64,000 bases of DNA, taken from JAAZPT01 sp034180455 (lineage in GTDB: Bacteria > Bacillota > Clostridia > Christensenellales > Aristaeellaceae). Numbering within the stretch: the first letter of the stretch is position 1; each line of letters begins with the position of its first letter. Shown piece by piece: positions 17,866 to 26,692 of this stretch. The notes under the pieces are model-generated. The model ran no database searches and was not told the origin of the DNA. It saw only the letters and a program-made list of their open reading frames with translations. The position numbers were made by a program, and so were the translations under genes. Where the stretch lies: the NCBI GenBank assembly GCA_034180455.1, contig JAXFOG010000021.1, positions 62,001 to 126,000 of the forward strand, given 5' to 3'.

Positions 17866-19101
17866 ATGAAAGACAAAAAAATGTCTGTCGCCATGGTATT
17901 TATATTGCTTTTTGGCATAATAAGCCTATTTTCTGATATGACTCACGAAGCAGCCTCCAGCATAAGAGGCGTATATTATGGTCTATTGGGCGCTTCTGCC
18001 GGCACTATAGGCTTTGTGTCGGGCCTTGGCGAAATGATAGGCTATTCAATGAGATATGTATTTGGCAGGCTTACAGATAAAACTCATAAGTACTGGGGCA
18101 TGACAATATTTGGATATGTCTTGGATATTATTGCTGTACCTGCGCTTGCACTAGTGGGCGAGAACGGATGGATAGCAGCCTGCGTATTGCTTGTGGTGCA
18201 AAGAATGGGCAAGGCAATTAAAAAGCCTGCAAAGGATACTATAATGTCTTTTGCTGCATCTCAAGAGGGTGTTGGAAAGAGCTTTGGTATACAAGAGTTG
18301 CTTGATCAGATAGGCGCATTTTTGGGCCCTGTGCTACTATATATAGTAATGCTAATGAAAACAGAGGGTACAACATTTGAAATATACAAAACATGCTTTG
18401 CTGTGCTTGCGATACCAGGTGCCATCACGCTTATACTACTATTTTTTACAAAGAAAAAATTTCCTAATCCAGAGCATTTTGAGCCAGAACCAAAGGAATA
18501 TACTTCCTTTAAAATGCAAAAGTCTTTTGTTTTGTATATAGCTGGAATAAGTCTTTTTGCTTTTGGCTTTATAGACTATTCAATAGTGATAATGCATATT
18601 TCAAGAAGCTTTACCAATATAGCTGGAGGCTTGGCTGAAACTTCATCTATAATAAACTCTGGCACTATTCCTTTGCTTTATGCAGGAGCAATGCTGGTGG
18701 ATGCAGTAGCAGCTCTACTATTCGGCCTTATGTATGACAAAAAGGGACTTTTGGCGCTGATAATATCAACGATTATATCGGCACCGTTTGCGATATTTAT
18801 ATTTGCTTTCAATTCAGTACCAATGGTGTTGTTTGGTATAGCGCTTTGGGGAATAGGTATGGGCGCTCAAGAGAGCATACTGAAAGCCGTTGTAACTACA
18901 ATGGTGCCAAAGAGCAGTAGGGCTACTGGGTATGGAATATTTGAATGTTCATTTGGTATATTCTGGTTTTTGGGTAGCTGGCTACTAGGCGTTCTGTATG
19001 ATACAAATTTAACCATTATGATAATAGTGTCTGTAATAGCACAACTTATGGCAATACCACTATATATTTATGCCTCAAAGGGCTCAAAGGAGATAAAATA
19101 A
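17866..19101 (+). CDS. major facilitator superfamily transporter
   Basis: 411 residues with about twelve membrane segments. The loop after segment 2 has the MFS motif (GRLTDKTHKYWG), and RMGKAIKKPAKDTIMS resembles the RxGRAIRxPxRD motif of a group of uncharacterised MFS exporters. The central cytoplasmic loop is near 195-225. The stop TAA shares one base with the ATG of the LOG gene. The substrate is unknown. Confidence 0.88.
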   Translation: MKDKKMSVAMVFILLFGIISLFSDMTHEAASSIRGVYYGLLGASAGTIGFVSGLGEMIGYSMRYVFGRLTDKTHKYWGMTIFGYVLDIIAVPALALVGENGWIAACVLLVVQRMGKAIKKPAKDTIMSFAASQEGVGKSFGIQELLDQIGAFLGPVLLYIVMLMKTEGTTFEIYKTCFAVLAIPGAITLILLFFTKKKFPNPEHFEPEPKEYTSFKMQKSFVLYIAGISLFAFGFIDYSIVIMHISRSFTNIAGGLAETSSIINSGTIPLLYAGAMLVDAVAALLFGLMYDKKGLLALIISTIISAPFAIFIFAFNSVPMVLFGIALWGIGMGAQESILKAVVTTMVPKSSRATGYGIFECSFGIFWFLGSWLLGVLYDTNLTIMIIVSVIAQLMAIPLYIYASKGSKEIK

Positions 19102-19646
19102 TGAAGATAGCAGTTTACTGTGCCTCAAGCATGGGCAAAGATCCTATTTTTGCAAACGAGGCTAGAAAGCTAGGTAAATGGCTTGCAGAAAACCATCATA
19201 CAATGGTGTATGGAGCTGCTAGCGTGGGAATAATGAGCGTTGTCGCAAATGCTGCACTAGCTGATGGTGGCAAGGTAATAGGTGTTATACCAAAGTTCCT
19301 AGACAAAATAGAAATAACCCACAAAGGCCTTAGCGAGCTTATTAAAGTAAGCACAATGGCAGAGCGCAAAACTCGTATGATGGAGCTGGCAGATTTCTTT
19401 GTTGCTCTACCTGGAGGTCCTGGCACTCTGGAAGAAATTAGCGAGATAATCTCACTGGTACGAGTTGATGAACTAAAAAAACCATACTTTTTATGTAATA
19501 TCGCTGGGTTTTATAATAATTTGCGCCAATTTTTTATAGATATGCTAAATCAAGGATTTATAACCGAGGCAGAATATAATCAAATAAAATTTGTATCCAA
19601 TATTGACGAACTAACAAATGAAATAAATAAGTATAATAACATATAA
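19101..19646 (+). CDS. LOG-family nucleoside 5'-monophosphate phosphoribohydrolase
   Basis: 181 residues, normal for the TIGR00730/LOG family. It has the catalytic PGGPGTLEEI motif (about 108-117) with the conserved Arg-Lys (AERKTRMM) just before it, and a Rossmann-like start VYCASSMGKDP. LOG proteins release ribose 5-phosphate and base from nucleoside monophosphates, including cytokinin precursors; in bacteria the true substrate is often unclear. It is translationally coupled to the MFS gene, which may hint at export or salvage of a related compound. Confidence 0.92.
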   Translation: MKIAVYCASSMGKDPIFANEARKLGKWLAENHHTMVYGAASVGIMSVVANAALADGGKVIGVIPKFLDKIEITHKGLSELIKVSTMAERKTRMMELADFFVALPGGPGTLEEISEIISLVRVDELKKPYFLCNIAGFYNNLRQFFIDMLNQGFITEAEYNQIKFVSNIDELTNEINKYNNI

Positions 19647-19659
19647 AAATATTTATATT

Positions 19660-19687
19660 AAAAAGCATATACTAGTATATGCTTTTT
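19660..19687. terminator. bidirectional terminator between convergent operons
   Basis: Perfect 12-bp arms AAAAAGCATATA / TATATGCTTTTT around CTAG. It ends the LOG transcript on the plus strand and the long redox/ABC operon on the minus strand. Confidence 0.88.
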
Positions 19688-19712
19688 AATACTTCAAAAT
19701 ATTATTTTATAG

Positions 19713-20267
19713 CTATTCTATATCTTCAAGTATATCTTCTATATCATCAATTTCACAAAATGATGGATCCATGTGAGTTAAAAAATGCCAATCTTTAGTA
19801 TTTTTTAATCTATATAGTATAGCTTCGCCATCTTCGGAACCAAAATATGATCTAGTTACTTCATAGTTATCTTTTTCTAGTCTTTCTTTGACTTCGTTAT
19901 ATTTTTTTTCACGATTTTCAATATAATTTTTTAGATCTTCATTTTCAATAGAGTATGCGTCTACCCTTGTAGCACCTGGTATCATACCATTACCCTTAAT
20001 ACTTAAATCGTTTATCTCTTTCCAATAAATATCTGCCCTACCGATACCTACAAACATAAACTTTGTAAATGGTACAATGTTATTATTGAAAGTTAGCTCT
20101 AAATAATCTGGCATATTGTCCAGTACAACATACTCATATAGGAATCCATCTTCCATTTCAGAATTATAGCCAGGCAATTGGGAAACAAATTGTCTGCCCT
20201 CTTCAATGGTACTAAACAATCCTACTTCTATAGCAGATCCTTCTTGATTTAACTCTAGTATATACAT
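19713..20267 (-). CDS. small acidic protein of unknown function
   Basis: 184 residues with no signal peptide and no membrane helix. It is very acidic at the C-terminus (EIDDIEDILEDIE) and has a lysine/glutamate-rich helical stretch near 115-135. No family was recognised. GGAG precedes the ATG, 11 bases after the kinase stop, so it is the last gene of the redox/ABC/two-component operon. A cytosolic accessory role in that system is a guess from position only. Confidence 0.75.
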   Translation of the reverse strand: MYILELNQEGSAIEVGLFSTIEEGRQFVSQLPGYNSEMEDGFLYEYVVLDNMPDYLELTFNNNIVPFTKFMFVGIGRADIYWKEINDLSIKGNGMIPGATRVDAYSIENEDLKNYIENREKKYNEVKERLEKDNYEVTRSYFGSEDGEAILYRLKNTKDWHFLTHMDPSFCEIDDIEDILEDIE

Positions 20268-20278
20268 ATTTTCTCCTT

Positions 20279-21604
20279 CTACTCGATATTTGCTAGTTCT
20301 ATCTTAAATACAAATATCCCTTCGTTTTGTAATGCTTTATACCTTATATTATAATTCTTTAGCAGGTTGTTTACAATATATAATCCCAATCCATTGCTAT
20401 TTGCTTTATTAAAATCAAATTCTATTTCAGAAAGATTCACTTCATCTTGAGATTTATTTTCTCCATAGGAATTTTTAATATAAAACCAGCCGTCTTCTGA
20501 ACCAATATTGATGTTGCCACAGACTTCAGAATACTTAACTGCGTTGCTTATTAGATTGGACAATATAATATTAAGAGCCGTTTTGCCTATATATATTTTT
20601 TCATCTTTAATGGAATTATTTATTATAAGCTTCTTCTGATTTGCTAGGACTTCGTATTTTTTTAGTACATTATCCAATGTATCTGCTATATTCAAAACTT
20701 CTTCATCATCTTTTAAGTTTTCTATGGAATATACTGACAATATTTGGGAAATATTCCTTGTTAAGCTATCTACTATATCGATACATTCGCCTATATATTG
20801 ATCTCTATTTTTATACTTCCCTATATTGTATTTCATATTTTCTAGAATGATTTTCAAGCTTGCAAGAGGTGTTTTAAGCTCATGAGATGCTCCCCTAAAA
20901 AATTCGTATTTTAATTTTTCTAGTTTAATTATCTCTTTATTTTTATGCTCAAGATCATCTATTGATTTTAATAATGTAAAATACAAATTGTTTATTTGCT
21001 CTTTTAGCTGTGCTACTTCGTCATTACAATCATATTCCAAGCGAGCATTTTTATCCAAAAGCATCATATTGTCGGTAACTTTTTTTATTTCTTGTATATT
21101 GTTTTTTATATGTTTAGCATATATCAATGATGCAAGCATAGAAAATACTAGCGATATCAACAATGAATATGGCAAAAACTTAAAGCTAATTTCTTTGGCA
21201 TCTTTTTTCATATCGGCAGTGGATACAAATTTTATATAAGCTTTTTCTCCATTATCAAGGGTTACATCTCTTTCCTCAATTATTAGAGAGTTATTGCTGC
21301 TTTCTAAGTCTATATCTTTAATATTTTTTATCTGTATTTCGTTATTCTGACCATTGCTACTTACAAATGCATTTATATCGCTGCTCTTGGAATAGAAATC
21401 TAACGACTGCTCTACATAGTCTAGGCTCTTTCCGTTCATATTGTCGGCTATTTCGTTTGCCTTTATATTGATTTTATCTTTTCTAACATCCAGATATGTT
21501 CTTGGAAAAATATAATATACAAGCAAATGTATCGAGATAACTATTACCCCGATTACAGAAAATATTTGCATGAACATTTTAGGAAATATTTTTAAATTTT
21601 TCAT
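20279..21604 (-). CDS. membrane sensor histidine kinase of the redox/ABC operon
   Basis: 441 residues. Membrane helices near 10-32 and 143-162 bracket an outer loop of about 110 residues. A HAMP-like linker, H-box GASHELKTPLAS (His about 241) and ATPase domain (N-box LISNAVKYS, G-box NSNGLGLYIV) follow. It starts with a 4-base overlap (ATGA) on the regulator. The H-box region is very similar to that of the kinase at 9741-11240, so the two systems are paralogues with different outer loops. Confidence 0.92.
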   Translation of the reverse strand: MKNLKIFPKMFMQIFSVIGVIVISIHLLVYYIFPRTYLDVRKDKINIKANEIADNMNGKSLDYVEQSLDFYSKSSDINAFVSSNGQNNEIQIKNIKDIDLESSNNSLIIEERDVTLDNGEKAYIKFVSTADMKKDAKEISFKFLPYSLLISLVFSMLASLIYAKHIKNNIQEIKKVTDNMMLLDKNARLEYDCNDEVAQLKEQINNLYFTLLKSIDDLEHKNKEIIKLEKLKYEFFRGASHELKTPLASLKIILENMKYNIGKYKNRDQYIGECIDIVDSLTRNISQILSVYSIENLKDDEEVLNIADTLDNVLKKYEVLANQKKLIINNSIKDEKIYIGKTALNIILSNLISNAVKYSEVCGNINIGSEDGWFYIKNSYGENKSQDEVNLSEIEFDFNKANSNGLGLYIVNNLLKNYNIRYKALQNEGIFVFKIELANIE

Positions 21605-22254
21605 TTTCTTTCAAACTTATAACCAACATTCCTTATGGTAACTATACAGTCTAGCTTTAATTTTTTTCTTAGCTCCTTAATATAGACGTCTATTACCCTA
21701 TCATAAGGAATTTCTTCTGATTCCTTCCATACATTGTCTAATATCTGCATTCTGGTAAGCGCTTGCCCTTCATTATCAAGCAAGTATTTTAGTATTTCCA
21801 ACTCTTTGGCATTTATATCTATTTCCTTACCATCTACTTTTGCAGTATAGCTAGTAAAATTAACATCAATATTTTTATATTCAAATTTTTCAGTTTTGCC
21901 AAAATTCTTTTTTATTAAGGAATCTATTCTTGCTTTTAGCACTGGCAAAGAAAAAGGTTTTTCCATATAGCCATCAGCCAAATTTGTGAATGCGTCTATT
22001 TTGTATTCTTCATCACTAAAGGCCGTTAACATTAATATTGGCAAATCGCTTGTTTTTCTTATTTCCTTTAATACGTCTAAGCCATTTATAAAAGGTATTT
22101 GAACATCTAAGATAACCAAATTGATATCGCTATTAAACTGGCTTAGAGCTTGTCTACCGTCTTTAGCTTCTATAGTAGTATACCCAGACTCAGACAGGTA
22201 TTCGCTTATGCCTTCTCTGATCATTTGGTCGTCTTCCACAATCAAAATTTTCAT
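21601..22254 (-). CDS. OmpR/PhoB-type response regulator of the redox/ABC operon
   Basis: 217 residues. Receiver domain with EDDQ, the phospho-acceptor Asp in VILDVQIPFINGLD, Thr in MLTAFSD and Lys in MEKPFS. Winged-helix DNA-binding domain ending TIRNVGYKF. AAAAGGAGG lies just before the ATG. It likely controls the operon it sits in. The stretch ADGY replaces the common ADDY before the Lys, a minor change also allowed in the family. Confidence 0.93.
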   Translation of the reverse strand: MKILIVEDDQMIREGISEYLSESGYTTIEAKDGRQALSQFNSDINLVILDVQIPFINGLDVLKEIRKTSDLPILMLTAFSDEEYKIDAFTNLADGYMEKPFSLPVLKARIDSLIKKNFGKTEKFEYKNIDVNFTSYTAKVDGKEIDINAKELEILKYLLDNEGQALTRMQILDNVWKESEEIPYDRVIDVYIKELRKKLKLDCIVTIRNVGYKFERK

Positions 22255-22277
22255 AAATACCTCCTTTTCACGTATGT

Positions 22278-22286
22278 ATTATACCA
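22278..22286 (-). promoter_or_regulatory. extended -10 promoter before the response regulator
   Basis: Minus-strand TGGTATAAT is an exact extended -10 element, in the 49-base gap between permease and regulator. It would let the regulator and kinase be made independently of the long operon. Confidence 0.55.
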
Positions 22287-22303
22287 TTTGTAAGAAGTAT
22301 AAA

Positions 22304-23683
22304 TTATAAATTATTATCAAGCAAGAGCTCTTTGGGATTTTTCTTTATAATGTTTGCAGATGATATTGCAAGCGATAATACTAGCACAAGCCCCATAAAT
22401 AAAACTACATATAGCATAGATTCTGGCAGAATATTTATATCCAGACTTGTGAGTGTTTTATTAAAGCCATCTACCTCTGCGCCACCTCCAAGCTGGCCTG
22501 ATGCAGACTGTCTTGCTATCTGTTTGGCAATATCTCCAGTAACCTTATTAAGTATATCATTACCAAGCTTTTTGCCTACGCGATCTGCCACAAAATAAGA
22601 GCCAATAAACGCAGGAATAGATATAAAGATTAGCTCGGCTAAAAACTGCATTAAAACATTTGCTTTTGAAATTCCTAGTGAAAGCAGAACTGCAATCTCC
22701 TTTTTTCTAGCATTCATCCACAAAAATAGCAAAAGTGATACTACTGCGCCAGCAAATATCAAAGAGCCTATAAACAGCTTGTCGGCAATAGAATATATGC
22801 CAGATATTGACTGCTGAAGCGCTGGATAGTTTGAGGTGCTCTTGATTAAATTGTATTCTCTCCAATTTACATCTAGCTTTCCAAGATCTTTAATAACACT
22901 ATCCAGATTTTTATCACCTTTTACAAAAAATGTGGCATCTTGATATACTGCAGTGTCCTCAGTATTGCCATACACCTTTGCAGCAGTTTCAATATCAGTA
23001 ATAATAGTGTTTTCATAAAGCTCTTGTGCTACGCTTACTCCACCTTTATTATGTCCGTCGAACAGTCCTTTTATCGTTACTTCTACTGTTTCATCTGTGC
23101 CTTTTTCATTATCAGCATCAAATAAATTAGATTTAACTTTTATAGTATCTCCCAATTTTAAATTGTTTTTTTCTGCCAGATCCTTATGTAGTAGTACTTT
23201 GTTTTTGTCACCAGTTGCTAAATGCTCACCCTCTACAAGCTGGAATGCTCCTGATACAAATTTTGTTTCCTTTTCTGAATCATTTACACCAGTAATCATT
23301 ACGGTTCTTTTAAAGTTTCTTGCTCTCTCGGGAGATTCATTTGCTAGAGTTTGTTCAGTTTGAACAATATCGTTGTCAACAAGATCGGCTACGCTGTTTA
23401 TTCGCTTTACATAATAATCTATGTTTTCAGACTCTGATATTTTTTTTATATCTTGACCCTTTATATTGCCTGCGCCTCTTGGAGTTCCAGGGTTTGTGCG
23501 CCTATTTATTTCCATAGAAAAGCTATTTGTAATGTTTTTAAATGTTTCTCTTGATGCCTTGTTTGTAGCGTCCTTAATAGATAGGCTTATAAGACAAAGT
23601 GCAGACATAGATAATATAACGAGCAGCAATATGATTGATTTAAGTTTTTTTCTTGTTACATAGGCAAAAGCATTTTTAATCAT
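22304..23683 (-). CDS. FtsX/MacB-type ABC permease (second in operon)
   Basis: 459 residues. One N-terminal membrane helix (about 15-36) is followed by a large extracytoplasmic domain (about 37-295) and three C-terminal helices, the MacB/FtsX layout. The outer domain resembles MacB periplasmic core regions (KVLLHKDLAEKNNLKLGDTIKVK). It overlaps the ATPase gene by 8 bases. It is paralogous to the permease at 24348-25601 (shared HKDLAEKNNLKLGD and HKELAQKNNLKLHD stretches), so the pair likely forms a heterodimer with the ATPase between them. Confidence 0.9.
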   Translation of the reverse strand: MIKNAFAYVTRKKLKSIILLLVILSMSALCLISLSIKDATNKASRETFKNITNSFSMEINRRTNPGTPRGAGNIKGQDIKKISESENIDYYVKRINSVADLVDNDIVQTEQTLANESPERARNFKRTVMITGVNDSEKETKFVSGAFQLVEGEHLATGDKNKVLLHKDLAEKNNLKLGDTIKVKSNLFDADNEKGTDETVEVTIKGLFDGHNKGGVSVAQELYENTIITDIETAAKVYGNTEDTAVYQDATFFVKGDKNLDSVIKDLGKLDVNWREYNLIKSTSNYPALQQSISGIYSIADKLFIGSLIFAGAVVSLLLFLWMNARKKEIAVLLSLGISKANVLMQFLAELIFISIPAFIGSYFVADRVGKKLGNDILNKVTGDIAKQIARQSASGQLGGGAEVDGFNKTLTSLDINILPESMLYVVLFMGLVLVLSLAISSANIIKKNPKELLLDNNL

Positions 23684-24338
23684 TTTGTAAATCCCCTACT
23701 ACCTTGTTTGAAACTTTAAGCTTTCTGCCTGATAGCTCCAATATTACATCTGCTGCATTTGCAACTTCCTTGCTATGCGTTACAACAATAACACATTTGT
23801 TTCTTTCCTTTGCCATTTGCTTTAAAACTTTTATTATTTCGCCAGCTGTTTCGCTATCTAGATTGCCTGTGGGTTCATCTGCAAGGATAACAGGCGCTTC
23901 TGATACTAGAGCCCTTGCTATTGCTACTCTTTGTTGCTGACCACCAGAGAGTCTCATTACGTTTCTTTTTATTTGGTCTTTATTAAGGCCAAGCTCCATC
24001 AAAATAGATTCTGGAGCTTTTTTGTTTACCAGCCTTACATTTTCTATTGGTGATAAATAATCTATCAAGTTATAATTTTGAAATACCAGTGATATATTAT
24101 TTTTTCTGTGGTTGCTATAACCCTTTTTCTCTATATTTTCGCCTCTGCACAGAATTTCTCCACTTTGAGGCTTATCAAGCCCTGCAAGCAACGACAGCAG
24201 AGTAGATTTTCCTGCACCTGATTTGCCAATTATTGCATAAAATTGTCCCTGTTCAAATTTTTGATTTACGGATGACAATATTTTTTCTTTAGTTTGAGGG
24301 TAGGTATATGTCACATTTTTGATTTCTAAAATGTCCAT
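23676..24338 (-). CDS. MacB/LolD-type ABC ATP-binding protein
   Basis: 220 residues. Walker A GKSGAGKST (about 37-45), Q-loop LVFQNYNLIDYL, signature LSGGQQQR, Walker B VILADEPTGNLD and switch His (VVTHSKE) are intact. It has the usual length for the MacB/LolD/FtsE group, which drives mechanotransmission across the membrane rather than solute flow. It is flanked on both sides by FtsX-like permease genes in the same operon. Confidence 0.93.
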   Translation of the reverse strand: MDILEIKNVTYTYPQTKEKILSSVNQKFEQGQFYAIIGKSGAGKSTLLSLLAGLDKPQSGEILCRGENIEKKGYSNHRKNNISLVFQNYNLIDYLSPIENVRLVNKKAPESILMELGLNKDQIKRNVMRLSGGQQQRVAIARALVSEAPVILADEPTGNLDSETAGEIIKVLKQMAKERNKCVIVVTHSKEVANAADVILELSGRKLKVSNKVVGDLQND

Positions 24339-24347
24339 TATTATCTC

Positions 24348-25601
24348 CTAACTGATTTTTGATAGTATTTTTTTTGGTTTCATTATCAATATCATAGAGC
24401 AGGCAATTACAACTGATAATATAATAATTCCGAGCAATATTGCATAGCTTTGTAAAAATATTGGTATGTTATGACTGCCTATTGCATTGTGAATAAGTGC
24501 ATCATCTGCATTCATAAAGTTTGGCACAATTTGCCCCATTATAATGCTTCCAAGCAATAGAGATGCTGGAATAGAGGGAATAGATATAAATACTAGTTCC
24601 AAAATAAATTGTCCAATTATCTTTGCCTTGTTTATGCCTATTGATAGCAAAATTCCTATTTCATAAATTCTTTCTCTAAGCCATAATATAAGTATAAGAG
24701 AAAGTACGATTACCCCACCCAGCATTATAGAATATGTCATAATATTTATAATATCATTTATTCCATTTACGCTTTCCATATATTCTTCGTAAGCTCGGGT
24801 GTCTTTTTCAATAATATATTCAGAAAGATCTATTTTAGTATCATTTATCTTTTCCAAAGCAGATCCTATATCGTCAGCGTTTTGTGAGAAAAGCAAGAGT
24901 TTGTTTGCTTGTTTTTCGCCTTTATTTAGTGATTTTTGACCTGATTCATAATCTATAAATACTGTGTTCTCAGTAAAATCGGATGATAAACCAGTGTATT
25001 TTTCTTGTTTTTTGCCTGAAAAAATTCCAATTATTTCATACTCCATATCTTTGCTTGGAGTATCTCCGTTAATCTCAATCAATTTTAATTTGATTTTATC
25101 GTGCAGTTTTAAATTATTTTTTTGAGCAAGCTCCTTATGTATAAGTATTTTTGCCCTATCATCTTCTTGTATATGTCTTCCCTCTTCAAGTGTAAAAACT
25201 CCACTATTGAAGTATACATTCTTTTTTGAATCGCTTATAGCTATAAGAGATAGAAGATTTTTAAATTCATCGGGTAGAAAGTCCCTTTCAATCTGCTGCA
25301 TACCATCAACTGCTTTGATGTTTTCAGATTTTGCAAGTCCATAATATATAGGCACTATCTGTTTCACTTCTTTTATTTGCTCTATTTGTTTAAATTTATT
25401 TATTAAAAATTGTCCGTTATCTTTTTTACTTATAGACAAAGAAGAATTGGAAAAATCGTAAATAGATCTTTCCAATTCCTTGCTTGTTTTTCTTATGCTT
25501 AAACATGAATATAAGCAAGAAAAAACTATTGTTAAAATTATAAATACTATTAGAGTTCTAGTTCTTTTTCTTGAAATATATGCTATTGCATTACTGATCA
25601 T
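24348..25601 (-). CDS. FtsX/MacB-type ABC permease (first in operon)
   Basis: 417 residues with the four-helix MacB/FtsX plan: helix 1 near 15-33, a large outer domain (about 34-275), then three helices in the last 140 residues. It overlaps the end of the polyferredoxin gene by 11 bases. It is paralogous to the second permease. No fusion to an ATPase is present. Confidence 0.9.
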   Translation of the reverse strand: MISNAIAYISRKRTRTLIVFIILTIVFSCLYSCLSIRKTSKELERSIYDFSNSSLSISKKDNGQFLINKFKQIEQIKEVKQIVPIYYGLAKSENIKAVDGMQQIERDFLPDEFKNLLSLIAISDSKKNVYFNSGVFTLEEGRHIQEDDRAKILIHKELAQKNNLKLHDKIKLKLIEINGDTPSKDMEYEIIGIFSGKKQEKYTGLSSDFTENTVFIDYESGQKSLNKGEKQANKLLLFSQNADDIGSALEKINDTKIDLSEYIIEKDTRAYEEYMESVNGINDIINIMTYSIMLGGVIVLSLILILWLRERIYEIGILLSIGINKAKIIGQFILELVFISIPSIPASLLLGSIIMGQIVPNFMNADDALIHNAIGSHNIPIFLQSYAILLGIIILSVVIACSMILIMKPKKILSKIS

Positions 25602-26541
25602 TTTTTAGCTGACTCCTTGATACTCCTTCAAAGAATACTTTATTTGTTTCTTTAAATCCAAAGCTTATTGCATCTACTGGGCAGACATTTTTACATCTGC
25701 CACATCTTATACACTCTAAATCGTTGCAATTTTTTATTGGATCAACATTCATCTGGCAGACCTTTGCACATCTTCCACATTTAATGCACTTATCTTTATC
25801 CAGCCTATATCTGAACACTGATATAGGATTAAATACTGAATACATAGCACCTAAAGGACAAATGTATTTGCAAAATGGTCTATACACTATTATGGAAAGG
25901 AATATAGTGATAGCCAGTATAGCAGCCTTCCAACGATACAAAAATCCTATAGCGCCCCGCATGCTTTTATTGAGAAGTACTAATGGTATTCCACCCTCAA
26001 GCATTCCCACAGGGCAAATCAGCTTGCAAAAATATGGAGAGCCCTGTCCTAAAAAGTCTACCAAAAATAAGGGTAGCAGTATTACAAACACAATTAAGAT
26101 AATATATTTAAGCTTTCTTAAATACTTATCGTATTTAAAAGTTTTAATCTTTTTGAAGAAAGGTATCTTGTAGAGTAGGTCTTGCACTAAGCCAAAGGGG
26201 CATAGCCAACCACAAACGAACCTTCCTATCAAGGCACCTATTAAGAATATAAATCCTACTATATAGTAGCTGAACTTATATTTTGAGTTGCCAAGTACTG
26301 CCTGCAAGGAGCCTATAGGGCAAGAGCCTTTTGCTCCGGGACATGAATAACAATTCATGCCCGGAACACAAAGTTTTTTTAAGTCGCCACCATAAATTTT
26401 ACCAGTTTTAAAGCCTTCAAAATATGAGTTGGTGATCAAGAACCATAATGACTGAAAGCCATGTCTGGAACGGTCTTTTGCTTTATATTTATCTTTTTTT
26501 GAGCTACCGTTAAAAAATTTTTTTATTTTATCCAATTCCAA
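25591..26541 (-). CDS. membrane polyferredoxin (NapH/CcoG-like 4Fe-4S protein)
   Basis: 316 residues. The start is a TTG at 26541 with GGAG 4 bases upstream, inside the last codons of the CxxC peptide gene. A Cys-rich N-terminal segment (CVPGMNCYSCPGAKGSCPIG, about 57-76), membrane helices, the membrane motifs CGWLCPFG, CKLICPVG and CKYICPLGA, and two C-terminal 4Fe-4S motifs (CIKCGRCAKVC and CIRCGRCKNVCPVDAI) are visible. Proteins of this type move electrons to or across the membrane. Next to a secreted thioredoxin-like protein it may supply reducing power outside the cell; this is inferred from context. Confidence 0.9.
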   Translation of the reverse strand: MELDKIKKFFNGSSKKDKYKAKDRSRHGFQSLWFLITNSYFEGFKTGKIYGGDLKKLCVPGMNCYSCPGAKGSCPIGSLQAVLGNSKYKFSYYIVGFIFLIGALIGRFVCGWLCPFGLVQDLLYKIPFFKKIKTFKYDKYLRKLKYIILIVFVILLPLFLVDFLGQGSPYFCKLICPVGMLEGGIPLVLLNKSMRGAIGFLYRWKAAILAITIFLSIIVYRPFCKYICPLGAMYSVFNPISVFRYRLDKDKCIKCGRCAKVCQMNVDPIKNCNDLECIRCGRCKNVCPVDAISFGFKETNKVFFEGVSRSQLKNDQ

Positions 26542-26680
26542 TACACTCCATACATATTCTTATTGCTTTAGCCAATACGACCTTTACTTCGCCATTGTTG
26601 TAACCTATGTATATCATTGCTATACTGCCCAACACTACGAGCATGGATAGCCAGCGACTTTTTAAAAACTTTTTAAACAT
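26528..26680 (-). CDS. CD1871A-type CxxC-motif small membrane protein
   Basis: 50 residues, read directly from the minus strand: it begins MFKKFLKSRWL, has one hydrophobic helix (about 10-27), then NGEVKVVLAKAIRICMECIGIG at the end. The CMEC pair near the C-terminus and the overall plan match the small proteins annotated in Clostridia as the CD1871A family. It sits between the TlpA-like gene (12 bases upstream) and the polyferredoxin gene, whose start lies inside it. It may pass electrons or anchor the partner proteins; the role is not established. Confidence 0.82.
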   Translation of the reverse strand: MFKKFLKSRWLSMLVVLGSIAMIYIGYNNGEVKVVLAKAIRICMECIGIG

Positions 26681-26692
26681 ATTTTCACCAGT

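Noticed and set aside
25724..26173. 149-codon plus-strand frame opposite the polyferredoxin
   Set aside because: No ribosome site and no motifs; the minus-strand protein has full Cys motifs.
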